The notes under the pieces were generated by a model that made no database searches, had not been told where the DNA came from, and was given only the letters and a program-made list of their open reading frames with translations. Positions 24,332-33,332 of a stretch of DNA of 54,164 nucleotides are shown piece by piece. Numbering within the stretch: position 1 is the stretch's first letter; every line of letters begins with the position of its first letter. The stretch is from positions 1-54,164 of the forward strand of contig PMAT01000091.1 of assembly GCA_003152695.1 (NCBI GenBank), given 5' to 3'. The position numbers and the translations under genes were made by a program. This DNA comes from Acidobacteriaceae bacterium (GTDB taxonomy: Bacteria; Acidobacteriota; Terriglobia; Terriglobales; Acidobacteriaceae).

Positions 24332-24724
24332 CTAGATCACTTCGATGCGCGCGTAATGGCCGGGCGCGAGGGCAAGTTTGCCGTCGCGAGTAAGCAGCGT
24401 CGCGTCTAGCATTTCCGCCAGCGCTACGTACAGGGCATCATAGGCAGTCAGGTTGTCGCGTAACTCCCAGACGCGCCGCAAGAACAACACATGCGGATAG
24501 CGACGAAGCCGAACATCCAGCAGGTCTTGTAAAGCCTCTTCGGCGCGAGACACTGTGATAGCTCCTTGCGCCACCTGGCGTCTGAAGACTTGTGTCACCT
24601 CGACGTCAAGCAGATGCGGAGCGTGCAAGGTTTCTCGCGACGACAGGATCCGATGTGCGACCCGCGCTCCCCTCGCTGTGCGCAGTAACCACTCGACGGC
24701 GGCTGAGGCGTCAAGAACGATCAC
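24332..24724 (-). CDS. VapC-like PIN-domain toxin
   Basis: A 130-residue PIN-domain ribonuclease. The acidic residues are visible: D5 in VLDASAAVEWLL, the glutamate in HLLDVEVTQVFRR, the aspartate in LTAYDALYVALAE and D in TLLTRDGKLA. Toxins of this kind cleave tRNA or rRNA and are neutralised by a partner antitoxin. The GTG start overlaps the TGA of the upstream antitoxin gene (GTGA at 24721-24724), so translation is coupled. A 155-base gap to the DUF2905 gene contains no gene; on the minus strand it reads as a 17-residue fragment (LSELFDQVEQEA) that may be a remnant. Confidence 0.88.
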   Translation of the reverse strand: MIVLDASAAVEWLLRTARGARVAHRILSSRETLHAPHLLDVEVTQVFRRQVAQGAITVSRAEEALQDLLDVRLRRYPHVLFLRRVWELRDNLTAYDALYVALAEMLDATLLTRDGKLALAPGHYARIEVI

Positions 24725-24951
24725 CGCGCATCACGCTCGGCGCGTACCGCGACTGCGGCCGATTCCGTCAAGGTAACCGGCTGACGGCGCTCTATGCGCT
24801 GCTGCAGTTCGGTCAGGGTCGGCTGCTCCGCGATCTCGCGAATCTCAGCTAAGAGGTAATCTGACAGTGACGTGCCCGCCATGGCCGCGCGGGCTTTCAA
24901 CTTGCGGTGCAGGGCGTCGGGAACATTGCGCAACTGGATCATGCGTGACAT
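24721..24951 (-). CDS. FitA/VapB-like ribbon-helix-helix antitoxin
   Basis: A 76-residue DNA-binding antitoxin. It has the ribbon-helix-helix start MIQLRNVPDALHRKLKARAA with LSDYLLAEIREIA, as in FitA-type antitoxins, and a C-terminal tail that would wrap the toxin. I use the ATG at 24951 (MSRMIQLRN); the ATG three codons later at 24942 is also possible. The open frame upstream is spurious. The palindrome CATGTGCGCCACATG at 24968-24982 directly upstream is a probable operator for autorepression by the complex. Confidence 0.85.
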   Translation of the reverse strand: MSRMIQLRNVPDALHRKLKARAAMAGTSLSDYLLAEIREIAEQPTLTELQQRIERRQPVTLTESAAVAVRAERDAR

Positions 24952-24967
24952 GTTTTCAGCATACTTG

Positions 24968-24982
24968 CATGTGCGCCACATG
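24968..24982. promoter_or_regulatory. Palindromic operator of the vapBC-like operon
   Basis: A perfect inverted repeat CATGTG-CGC-CACATG, 17 bases upstream of the antitoxin ATG. Ribbon-helix-helix antitoxins repress their own operon by binding such palindromes. Confidence 0.5.
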
Positions 24983-25095
24983 TCAAGCTGGCAACAGCTT
25001 GATTGGGCCCTGCTTGCATAGCGCGCACACGCCCTTCTGGTATGCTCTTTGGTTTGCCCTGCGGCAACAATCACATCGCAACGAAAGGTGCGGCC

Positions 25096-26022
25096 TTGGC
25101 TGTCGATCCTGTAATGCTGGTCCACGGCGGAGCGTGGGCAATTCCCGACGACGCGCTGGACGCGCACTTGCATGGAGTGGAAGCCGCGGCTGCTCAAGGC
25201 TGGCAGGTACTGCAACGCGGCGGAAGCTGCCTGGACGCGGTTGAGGCGGCAGTGGTCGCGATGGAAGAGGACGAGGCCTTCGACGCCGGTCGCGGTTCGT
25301 TCCTCAACATGGATGGCCGGGTGCAACTGGATGCGCTGATGATGGAGGGAGCAACGCTGCGCGCCGGAGGCGTGGGCTGCGTGGAGCACATCCGCAATCC
25401 CATCCGTGCCGCCAAGAAGGTGCTGACCGAGAGCCCGCATGTGTACTTCGTCGGAACCGGAGCAGAGAGTTTCGCTCAGCAGCACGGCATCGAGTTATGT
25501 TCCAACGACGAGCTGGTCATTGAGCGTGAGGTGCTGCGCCTGCGCGAAGCCAAGAAGCAGAGTTACCTCGAGATGCCCGACGAATTCGGCCCCATGCGCT
25601 CGAGCGACACCGTCGGGGCCGTGGTCCTCGATCGGGAGGGCAACATTGCAGCGGCCACTTCGACCGGGGGAACGCTGAACAAAGCTCCCGGCCGAGTAGG
25701 AGATTCCTCGCTGATCGGCTGCGGCTGCTATGCCGACAACCGCAGCGCCGCGGTTTCCACGACAGGATGGGGCGAGCCCATGATGAAATTAGTCCTCAGC
25801 AAGTGGGCCGCCGACCGTGTGGAGGATGGGTTGGCTCCGCAAGAGGCGGCGCAACGCGCGCTGTACTACCTGAAAGCCCGGCTGAATGGCCACGGGGGAA
25901 TCATCATCGTGGATGTTAGAGGAAGAATTGGCCTGGCCCACAATACGCCTCGCATGGCATGGTCTCTGACCACCAATGACGGCGTTTCCTCGGGCATCGA
26001 CGTCAGCACGACGAGTCCTTAA
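25096..26022 (+). CDS. Isoaspartyl peptidase/L-asparaginase (Ntn hydrolase)
   Basis: About 308 residues. VMLVHGGAWAIPDD starts the mature chain, AAVVAMEEDEAFDAGRGSFLN follows, and SSDTVGAVVLD contains the threonine that becomes the N-terminal nucleophile after autocleavage. TSTGGTLNKAPGRVGDSSLIG matches the family substrate-binding segment. The enzyme hydrolyses isoaspartyl dipeptides and L-asparagine. It could be cytoplasmic; no signal peptide is obvious. The start is uncertain: TTG 25096 has AAAGGTG eight bases upstream; ATG 25042 and ATG 25114 are alternatives. Confidence 0.9.
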   Translation: MAVDPVMLVHGGAWAIPDDALDAHLHGVEAAAAQGWQVLQRGGSCLDAVEAAVVAMEEDEAFDAGRGSFLNMDGRVQLDALMMEGATLRAGGVGCVEHIRNPIRAAKKVLTESPHVYFVGTGAESFAQQHGIELCSNDELVIEREVLRLREAKKQSYLEMPDEFGPMRSSDTVGAVVLDREGNIAAATSTGGTLNKAPGRVGDSSLIGCGCYADNRSAAVSTTGWGEPMMKLVLSKWAADRVEDGLAPQEAAQRALYYLKARLNGHGGIIIVDVRGRIGLAHNTPRMAWSLTTNDGVSSGIDVSTTSP

Positions 26023-26159
26023 CGGCCTACCTTCATTTTGCTTGCTTGATTGCCTCCCGGCAACGGCACGCTCCCCATGCTGCAGTGAGTCGTCGAGCCA
26101 TGCGTTCCCCTCATCCCTAAAATCGGTGTAACTTTGTTCGATCTGCAGCGTACTGCTTT

Positions 26160-26780
26160 ATGGACGCCAAGAGAAATAATGCGAAGGAACCGCAGCTCCG
26201 CGAGGGCAAAGCCACGCAAATAGAGGGGCCGGATCTGCAGAGCGTAATCGCGCGCGCACAAGGCCACGATGCCGAGGCGCTGGGGGAGATCTATCGCCTC
26301 TATGTCCGGCGCGTATTTGGCTTGTGCCGTTACATGCTGGACTCACGGGAGAGTGCAGAAGATGCCACCGGCGAAGTCTTCCTCAAGCTGCAGCGCGCCA
26401 TCGAGAGCTACGACGGGTCCATACCGTTCCCCAGGTGGCTGCTGCGGGTGGCGGGCAATCAATGCATTGACGCATTGCGGCGCCGCAAGCGTGGCCGGCA
26501 GGTGATTGTGGAAGCTGAGGAAGAAGTCGCGGTCATCGAGGCAGCCAGCTCGGAGCCGTCGCCGCTGGGTGCCGTCCTCAGCCGGGAAGAGAGGGCGCAG
26601 GTGCGGGATGCCATTGCACATCTGCCGGAGAACTATCGCCTGCCGCTGGTCATGCGCTATTACGGCGAATTGAGCTATGACGAAATCGCCCAGCAGTTGG
26701 GCTTGCAGAGGAACTACGTGGCGGTGTTGCTATTTCGGGCCAAGCAGGAACTGCGCCGGAAACTGGCCCACAGGAGCTAG
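26160..26780 (+). CDS. ECF-type RNA polymerase sigma factor
   Basis: A 206-residue sigma-70-family factor lacking region 1. Region 2 covers about 45-105 (LYVRRVFGLCRYMLDSRESAEDATGEVFLKL and PFPRWLLRVAGNQCIDALRRRKR), and region 4 about 145-200 (IAHLPENYRLPLVMRYYGE, SYDEIAQQLGLQRNYVAVLL). The stop is followed by a zinc-finger anti-sigma gene starting five bases later, and the two probably share an mRNA. The anti-sigma partner, which is a membrane protein, would hold it until an envelope signal arrives. Confidence 0.9.
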   Translation: MDAKRNNAKEPQLREGKATQIEGPDLQSVIARAQGHDAEALGEIYRLYVRRVFGLCRYMLDSRESAEDATGEVFLKLQRAIESYDGSIPFPRWLLRVAGNQCIDALRRRKRGRQVIVEAEEEVAVIEAASSEPSPLGAVLSREERAQVRDAIAHLPENYRLPLVMRYYGELSYDEIAQQLGLQRNYVAVLLFRAKQELRRKLAHRS

Positions 26781-26785
26781 TGATC

Positions 26786-28396
26786 ATGGAATGTTATTCG
26801 GAACAGACCATCTCCATTTTCGTGGACGGTGAACTGGCGGGGGAGGAGGCGCAGCGCCTGCGAGACCACCTGGCCGCGTGCCGGCGCTGCCGGCAACTGT
26901 TGGACGCATTACGCGTGGAGAACCGTGTTCTCAGCGAAAGCCTGCAAGAGCTTCCGGAAGAAGCCGCCAGTCCGGCGGGCTCCCCCCATGTGCCGTGGTC
27001 TTTTGGGTGGGGAGACGTAGCGGTCGTGGCCGCGGTGCTGGCTCCCGGCTCAATCGTTGTCGGCTGGATCGATAAGCTGAGCATTCCGGACGCGCTGCAA
27101 TGGTTAAATCCCTTCAGCTTAAACGGCCGCACGAACCTGTTCTTCAACCTTTCCTACTACTTTGCAAACGGAGGTACTGCCATGTTGGGTGATTATGCTG
27201 CTGTCATCGGAATGATCTTCTTGGTTTTGCTGTTGGGCGGCAGCGCACTGCTGCTGGGACGCCGATTCCGGCTGCGCCAACCTGGTCTGCGGCTGCTGAT
27301 CATGCTGCTTGCAGTGTCGCTGCCGGGCTTTGCCCTGGAGCGGCGTCACAGTGAGTTCGTCACGGTTGCGGCGAACGAAACTGTAGACGACACCCTTTTG
27401 GCCACCGGCAACATTGTGCGCGTCGAAGGCGTCATCAATGGCGACTTGCTGGCTTTTGGCCAGTCGGTGGAAGTGCGCGGCACCGTCAAGGGAGACTTGG
27501 TGAGTTTTGCCAAGAGAACTGTGGTAAGCGGGACCGTGGAAGGCAACATCTACAACTTTTCCAATTCCCTCGACCTGGACGGGCAATTGGGCCACAGCAT
27601 CTACGGGGGAATGCAATCCTTGCGGGTGAATGACCGGGGCCGCGTGGGCGGCGGTATCCTGGTTGGCGCCGGCGACGTCAGCCTCGAGGGCGAGGTGACT
27701 CGCAGCGCGACCGTGTACGCGGGCAATGCCGATGTGAGCGGCAGCATCGGTCGCGAACTGACCATGGCCGGGGACAGCCTTACCCTGACTAACACGGCCC
27801 GAATCGGCGGCAACCTGAGCGTAAGCGTGCGCCAGCTGAAAAACGTGCACATCGCCGACGGTGCGACCATTACGGGCGCACGTGACATCCAAGTGCGCGT
27901 GCGGGAGAGCCACTTCACGCGCCCCAGATTCTACTTCTATAAAGCTGTCTGGCTCGCTGCCGCCATGCTGGTGGGATGGTTGGGCCTGCTTCTGTTTCCC
28001 GGCTTCTTCCAGGCCAGCACCCAGGCGGTGGGCTCAGGCTGGCGCAGCCTCGGGCTTGGGGTTACGGTCCTGGCGGGCGTGCCTGTGGCCATAATCTTGA
28101 TAGCCATCACGCTGGTTGGCCTTCCCGTCTCGTTAATGTTGTTGGCGGTGTATCTGGCTGCGATCTACGTGGCAAAGATTTTGGTCGGAGCCTTCCTGGG
28201 CCAGATGCTTCTGAAGCCAACTACGGCGACGAAGGGCGATTGGCTGCTGGGACTACTGGTGGGCCTGCTGGTCCTCACCGTCGTCGGGTTCATCCCGTAT
28301 CTGGGCGGGCTGGTCCGCTTGGGTGTGGTTTGCCTGGGGTTGGGAGCCTTTGCCTGGCAGCTTTATCGGGCTTCACGACCGGCAATAACGATCTGA
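26786..28396 (+). CDS. Zinc-finger anti-sigma factor fused to a bactofilin-like repeat membrane protein
   Basis: 536 residues. The N-terminus is an anti-sigma zinc finger (MECYSEQTISIFVDGELAG, DHLAACRRCRQLL, the His-Cys-Cys set). Two hydrophobic segments (about 75-95 and 130-160) and a third near 175 follow. Residues about 190-360 form glycine-rich beta-helical repeats like polymer-forming bactofilin/DUF583 domains (INGDLLAFGQSVEVRGTVKG, VEGNIYNFSNSL, GNADVSGSIGREL). At the end come four to five transmembrane helices (about 390-536). The ATG at 26786 has AGGAG nine bases upstream. It probably inhibits the sigma factor encoded next to it; what the outer repeat region senses is unknown. Confidence 0.8.
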   Translation: MECYSEQTISIFVDGELAGEEAQRLRDHLAACRRCRQLLDALRVENRVLSESLQELPEEAASPAGSPHVPWSFGWGDVAVVAAVLAPGSIVVGWIDKLSIPDALQWLNPFSLNGRTNLFFNLSYYFANGGTAMLGDYAAVIGMIFLVLLLGGSALLLGRRFRLRQPGLRLLIMLLAVSLPGFALERRHSEFVTVAANETVDDTLLATGNIVRVEGVINGDLLAFGQSVEVRGTVKGDLVSFAKRTVVSGTVEGNIYNFSNSLDLDGQLGHSIYGGMQSLRVNDRGRVGGGILVGAGDVSLEGEVTRSATVYAGNADVSGSIGRELTMAGDSLTLTNTARIGGNLSVSVRQLKNVHIADGATITGARDIQVRVRESHFTRPRFYFYKAVWLAAAMLVGWLGLLLFPGFFQASTQAVGSGWRSLGLGVTVLAGVPVAIILIAITLVGLPVSLMLLAVYLAAIYVAKILVGAFLGQMLLKPTTATKGDWLLGLLVGLLVLTVVGFIPYLGGLVRLGVVCLGLGAFAWQLYRASRPAITI

Positions 28397-28400
28397 AAAA

Positions 28401-28422
28401 GCCTCGTGTGGTTGGTCGAGGC
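28401..28422. terminator. Hairpin after the anti-sigma gene
   Basis: GCCTCG and CGAGGC (6 bp, perfect) around a ten-base loop, six bases after the anti-sigma stop. It lacks a T-run, so termination is only a possibility. The remaining bases to 28591 show no gene. Confidence 0.3.
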
Positions 28423-28591
28423 AACTCGGTGCGCACTCCGGCGTCTCGGTAGGCCGAAGCTGAAAAGCATGAAAAGAGTGCGCAAACGGAGGGGATCGGG
28501 TGTATGTTGCTTGGAGCCTCTGGGGACAAAACGGGAAATCCTGGGTTGCGTACTGCTCAAATCCGGCCTCCGATCGGAAGCGAGGTGACAA

Positions 28592-29297
28592 GTGAAGTTA
28601 ACCGACGGCATTCACTACCTGAATCAGGACATGGGTGGCCATGTCCACGCCTTCCTTCTTGATGACGGCAATGGGATTACGCTGATCGACGCCCTCTACG
28701 ACACCGACGGGCAGATGGATCCTGGACGAGATCCGCGCCATGGGGCGGCAGCCGTCGGATCTGAAGAACATCATCGCCGCCCACGCTCACCGCTCCCATA
28801 TTGGCGGCATGGCGGAGCTGAAACGGCAGACCAACGCCAAGGTCTACGCTCACGAATGGGAGATCGGGATCCTTGAAGGTCAGCGGAAGGCGACCAGGGT
28901 CTCGCTATGGCCCAAGGCCCCGCTGGCCGCCTACAAGCTGCAATTCGGGCTCGCCATCGGCTTCGACGGCCACAAGCCGTGCCCGGTAGATCAATCGCTG
29001 AAAGAAGCCGATCACGTCGGCCCGCTGACGATTGTCTCAACGCCCGGACACACGCCCGGTTGTCTCTCGTTCTATTGGCCCGAGAAGAAAGCGCTCTTCG
29101 TCGGAGATGTGCTTGTGACGTGGCCGCGGGTAGAAGCCGGGTGGGCCGGTCTGACGCTGGACATGCGGCAGAATGTGCAATCGGTTGGCAAGCTCTCGGA
29201 TTTCGGAGACGTCGAGATTGTCGGGGTCGGCCACGGAGAACCCATTCCACACGGCGGGATCGAGGTCTTGAAGAAGTTAAGGGAGCAGAAGGTTTAA
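28592..29297 (+). pseudogene. Metallo-beta-lactamase-fold hydrolase, frameshifted
   Basis: An MBL-fold protein of about 235 residues if the frame is repaired. Starting from GTG 28592 (AGGTG upstream) it reads MKLTDGIHYLNQDMGGHVHAFLLDDGNGITLIDAL. An extra G at about 28717-28718 (ATGGATCC) breaks the frame; skipping it gives ...GQM followed by ILDEIRAMGRQPSDLKNII. Metal motifs: HAHRSHIGG (the usual HxHxDH has S in place of D), the histidine in STPGHTPGC, the aspartate in LFVGDVLV and the histidine in VGVGHGEPIPHGG. Substrate is unknown. The break may be a sequencing error, as the second half is otherwise intact. Confidence 0.8.
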
Positions 29298-29339
29298 GTT
29301 CTTGACTTCAACCAGAATTGAACCAATGATGATTGGCCT

Positions 29340-32207
29340 ATGAAAACCCCTCTTTTAGTTCTCCTCTTGGGAATGTCCCTGTTTGTCCTCGGATTCACGC
29401 GCTTAGGCGGCGCTCAAGTATCCATGGCCACGCCTGGCGATCAGCTGAGTCCTAAGCAGGAGGAAGTGACGGAACTGAAGGCGTGTGCGCAGAGCCTGGC
29501 GGGCGGTTTCCTCAAGGTCCCAGACACGCGCGATCTGCGTTTTCAGGGCAAGGTGACGACGCCCACCGCGCGTTGCCGCGGCGGGCAGAGGGCCGTTCAA
29601 TTCCAAATGACTCCGTGGGTGGACTGGGCGAGATATTGGGGAACAGGCGACTCCTCTTCTCTGCCCGTGGGTTTCCTGTCGGTGAAGGGACCGCAGTTGC
29701 GCGGCGTAGCGGGCGCGCTCACAGATCTCGAGTACCAGCGCCTTGAGCTGATCAAGTTCAACTTGTTCGACAACTCCGGGACGTACCAGACCTACGTCAG
29801 CGGGCGAGGCGGCGTCGGCGGGCTGGCCCTGAAGACCTGGCCGGAGATGCGCTTGCCGAGCGACAGTCCCTATTACCAGGCGGTGGGAGGCGATGGCGAG
29901 CAGCTATGCAAGGGCGATCTGATTCGCGCTCGCACGCTAACCGGGGTCTGCAATGACATACGCAACCCGCGCATGGGTTCGACGGGCATGCCATTTATGC
30001 GCAACGCGGAATTTGAAACCACGTTTCCCGATCTCGAGCGGACTACCCTCACCAAAAACCGCCACGGTGGCCGCATAGGTCTGCTGACTCCGGACCCGCA
30101 ACTCATCAGCCGCAAGCTGTTCACCCGTCCGCAATCCAACCCGGCCTCCTGCAATGCGGGTTTCGGACTTCCCAACAATTCCGCCGATGCCAATTGCGAC
30201 TATCAGAAGGCGCCGTTCTTCAACGTTCTCGCCGCCTACTGGATCCAGTTCATGACGCACGACTGGTTCTCGCACATGGACGAGGGGCACAACGCTCCCG
30301 GAGCCACGATGGACGTCGGCTGCAAGAGCAAGTTGGTGAACAACGTCCCCACGCCGCTGACCCCGGACGAAGTCCAGAAGCTGGGATGCCGGCCCGGCGA
30401 TCAGGTGGATAAAACCTACGTACTGAACGATTCGCCTCCGGCGCAATTCACCATGGGCGGGCGTACCTACCTGACCCGCGCGCCTAAGACTTACGCCAAT
30501 AACAACACGGCGTGGTGGGATGCGTCGCAGATTTATGGCTACGACGAGACTTCGCTGCAGCGCGTGAAGCGCGACCCTAAAGATCCCGCGAAGATGCTGC
30601 TGGAGCCAGTTCCGGGGATGCCGGGCAGCTATCTACCCGTACTGTTGCCGAGTGATCCCGCGCCGCCCCAGTGGAAGGGACAAGAGTCGGTGGCGTTCCC
30701 CGATAATTGGTCGATCGGTTTGAGCTTCTATCACAACCTTTTTGCCCGGGAGCACAATTCTTTTGTGGATGAATTCCGCAGGCAGGCGGCGCAAAACCCG
30801 CAAGCCGACAGCGGTCTGCGCAATCCTTCCGATGCTGCACGTGTGATCCGTAACCAGGACGTCACCGCGGATGAACTTTTCAATGTAGCCAGGCTTGTAG
30901 TCTCGGCTGAAATCGCCAAGATCCACACCATCGAGTGGACGCCGCAACTGCTTTACGATGAACCGCTCTACAAGGGCATGAACGCCAATTGGAGCGGCTT
31001 GCTCGGCACGGGCGATCCCGAAGTTTCAACCGCCCTATCCGACATTGTGGTACACAATTTTGGCCGATCGGAAGATGTCAAGAAAGCAACCCAGTGGTAC
31101 TCCGTCTTCGCCTCCGGGCCGGGTATCGTGGGGCTGGGAAGCGCGATTGCGCACTACGACATCACCAATCCCAATGACGTGAATGGCGGCGTGAATCACT
31201 TCGGGGCGCCGTTCAACTTTCCCGAGGAGTTCGTCACGGTTTATCGTCTTCACCCGCTGGTTCCGGACCTCATCGAGTACCGAGACGTCAGCAAAGATCC
31301 AAACCAGATTGTCCAGAAAGTCGCAGTCATTGAGACCTTCGAAGGCAAAGCCACGGAAGCCATGCGCTCGCGGGGCCTTGCCAACTGGGGATTGAGCATG
31401 GGCCGGCAGCGGCTGGGGCTGCTCACGCTGCACAATCATCCGCAATTCCTGCAGAACATTCGTCTGCCGCGGCTCGACACGCCGACCCAGCAGATCGATA
31501 TCGCGGCGCTCGATCTGATTCGTGACCGCGAGCATGGCGTGCCGCGATTTAACGAGTTCCGCCGCCAGTATGGCCTGCGGCAGTTGACCAGCTATGACGA
31601 TTTCGTGGACCAGACGCTCCCCGCTGATTCGCCCGCGCGCCAGCAGCAGATGGAGACCATCGCTCAGTTGCGCGAGATCTACGGCACGCACGTGTGCGAC
31701 TCGTCGAAGATCATCACCGACGCGCAGTTGAACCCGGACGGAACTGCGATCAACGACTGTCTCGGGCACCCGAACGGGTCAGCGGTGGACAACGTCGAAG
31801 ATGTGGATACGGTGGTGGGCTGGCTGGCTGAATACACCCGGCCGCATGGCTTCGCCATCTCCGAGACGCAGTTTGTCGTGTTCATTCTCAACGCGTCGCG
31901 AAGGTTGTACAGCGACCGTTTCTTCACCTCCAGCTTTCGGCCTGAGTTCTACAGCCAGCTCGGCATCGACTGGGTGAATCACAACGGGCCCGGAGCGGAG
32001 ATGATGGAAGCGGGAGCGCCCAACGGACATAGGCAGCCCGTCGCTCCACTGAAGCGTGTGCTGATGCGAAATATCCCGGAACTGACTCCGGAGCTGCAGC
32101 ACGTAACCAACGCTTTCGATCCCTGGGGGCGCGATCGAGGCCAATACTACTCGCTGGAATGGAGAGCGCGGCCCGATGCCGTATCCGATCCCGCATTCAA
32201 GCAATAG
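29340..32207 (+). CDS. Secreted alpha-dioxygenase-like heme peroxidase
   Basis: 955 residues. A signal peptide (MKTPLLVLLLGMSLFVLGF, about 1-25) and a 240-residue extension precede a peroxidase-cyclooxygenase-superfamily domain. QFMTHDWFSHMD holds the distal histidine (H307), LFAREHNSFVDEFRR the catalytic arginine-glutamate block (about 470), IEWTPQLLYDEPLY, and EFVTVYRLHPLVPD the proximal histidine (H638), with the radical-forming tyrosine three residues before it (Y635). This last motif matches plant and fungal fatty-acid alpha-dioxygenases and linoleate diol synthases better than bacterial peroxidases. It may oxygenate fatty acids in the periplasm or outside the cell. The substrate is an inference. 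The next gene is 27 bases away on the same strand. Confidence 0.85.
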   Translation: MKTPLLVLLLGMSLFVLGFTRLGGAQVSMATPGDQLSPKQEEVTELKACAQSLAGGFLKVPDTRDLRFQGKVTTPTARCRGGQRAVQFQMTPWVDWARYWGTGDSSSLPVGFLSVKGPQLRGVAGALTDLEYQRLELIKFNLFDNSGTYQTYVSGRGGVGGLALKTWPEMRLPSDSPYYQAVGGDGEQLCKGDLIRARTLTGVCNDIRNPRMGSTGMPFMRNAEFETTFPDLERTTLTKNRHGGRIGLLTPDPQLISRKLFTRPQSNPASCNAGFGLPNNSADANCDYQKAPFFNVLAAYWIQFMTHDWFSHMDEGHNAPGATMDVGCKSKLVNNVPTPLTPDEVQKLGCRPGDQVDKTYVLNDSPPAQFTMGGRTYLTRAPKTYANNNTAWWDASQIYGYDETSLQRVKRDPKDPAKMLLEPVPGMPGSYLPVLLPSDPAPPQWKGQESVAFPDNWSIGLSFYHNLFAREHNSFVDEFRRQAAQNPQADSGLRNPSDAARVIRNQDVTADELFNVARLVVSAEIAKIHTIEWTPQLLYDEPLYKGMNANWSGLLGTGDPEVSTALSDIVVHNFGRSEDVKKATQWYSVFASGPGIVGLGSAIAHYDITNPNDVNGGVNHFGAPFNFPEEFVTVYRLHPLVPDLIEYRDVSKDPNQIVQKVAVIETFEGKATEAMRSRGLANWGLSMGRQRLGLLTLHNHPQFLQNIRLPRLDTPTQQIDIAALDLIRDREHGVPRFNEFRRQYGLRQLTSYDDFVDQTLPADSPARQQQMETIAQLREIYGTHVCDSSKIITDAQLNPDGTAINDCLGHPNGSAVDNVEDVDTVVGWLAEYTRPHGFAISETQFVVFILNASRRLYSDRFFTSSFRPEFYSQLGIDWVNHNGPGAEMMEAGAPNGHRQPVAPLKRVLMRNIPELTPELQHVTNAFDPWGRDRGQYYSLEWRARPDAVSDPAFKQ

Positions 32208-32234
32208 AGAGTAATAGGGCAATGGCCCGAGCTC

Positions 32235-33233
32235 ATGAACGGTTTCAGAAGTAGTAAGTCCGGCGTGGTTACAAGTTCCATCCCCGCTGCCCACCCCCTC
32301 GACCTGGCTGTGGCCTGGCTGTCGCGGCGTTCCAAGCTGTTCTCCCATGGATGGGGCGATGAGGCGCTGTTCGCTCGGCTGTCCGACAGGGTCTCGTACT
32401 TTGACCCGCCATCGCGCATCGCGCTCCACTGGAGCACCGGCCGCGAGCTTGGCGGCATAACGCGGCGCGACGGCACCTTCCTCTCGCCCCTGGAATTGCT
32501 GCCGGAGCACACGCGGACCGTCCACGTGCGCGCGTGGACGCGAGCGGAACACACCGCCGCCTGCGTAATTCTAGCTGGCTCGCGCGACGAAGGCTTTCGC
32601 GCGCGCGAGCATATCTTCGGAGGCCTGATCGCGCGCGGACTCGATCTTCATTTCCTGGAGAACCCGTTCTACGGTAGCCGCCGCACCCCGCCAGGACCTT
32701 CGCGCATGACGATCAGCGACCACGGACTGATGGTGCTGGGCATGGTGCTGGAGGCGCGCGCGCTGCTGGAGCACCTGCGCCCCCGCTATCGGAAGCTGGT
32801 GGTGGCGGGATACAGCATGGGCGGGCATATGGCAGACATTACCGCCGCGGTTACGCCGCTGGCTGTGGGGTGCGCGGCGCTCGCCACCGGCGCCTCCGCC
32901 AGTAGCATCTACACCCGCGGACTGCTCTCCTGGTCGGTGGACCTCGACGCGCTGGGCGGCGCGCCCGATCTGCACGCGACTGCGCGCGAACGCCTGCATC
33001 AACTCTTCGAAGTGGCGGATGTCACTCGATATCCGCTGCCGGTGCGTTCCGACGCCGCCGTGATTGTGGGCTGCAAGCGCGATGGGTACGTATTCAACAG
33101 CGAGACCGAACGCCTACATCGGCACTGGAAGGGAAGTGCGCTGCGCTGGATTCCCGCCGGCCATTTCTCCGCCCTGGTGACCAGCCGTCGCGCGCTGTGC
33201 GATTGTGTCGCCGAAGCCGCGGACAAACTCTAA
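32235..33233 (+). CDS. Alpha/beta-hydrolase, ABHD18 (DUF2048)-like
   Basis: A 332-residue alpha/beta-hydrolase-fold protein. LHFLENPFYGSRRTP and the nucleophile elbow VVAGYSMGGHMA (GYSMG) are typical of the ABHD18/DUF2048 family. Other candidate triad residues are the aspartate in DAAVIVGCKRDGYV and the histidine in IPAGHFSALV. No signal peptide is seen. It begins 27 bases after the dioxygenase-like gene, so co-transcription and a shared lipid-related role are plausible, but its own substrate is unknown. The ATG 32235 has no clear ribosome-binding site. Confidence 0.8.
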   Translation: MNGFRSSKSGVVTSSIPAAHPLDLAVAWLSRRSKLFSHGWGDEALFARLSDRVSYFDPPSRIALHWSTGRELGGITRRDGTFLSPLELLPEHTRTVHVRAWTRAEHTAACVILAGSRDEGFRAREHIFGGLIARGLDLHFLENPFYGSRRTPPGPSRMTISDHGLMVLGMVLEARALLEHLRPRYRKLVVAGYSMGGHMADITAAVTPLAVGCAALATGASASSIYTRGLLSWSVDLDALGGAPDLHATARERLHQLFEVADVTRYPLPVRSDAAVIVGCKRDGYVFNSETERLHRHWKGSALRWIPAGHFSALVTSRRALCDCVAEAADKL

Positions 33234-33332
33234 GAATCGGTGGGACCCTCACCCACCCGCCTTATGGCCTGGATTTGTCCAGTAATACAGAGAATAGGGT
33301 CGCCGCTGACCGCAAAGATGATGCAGGGATCG

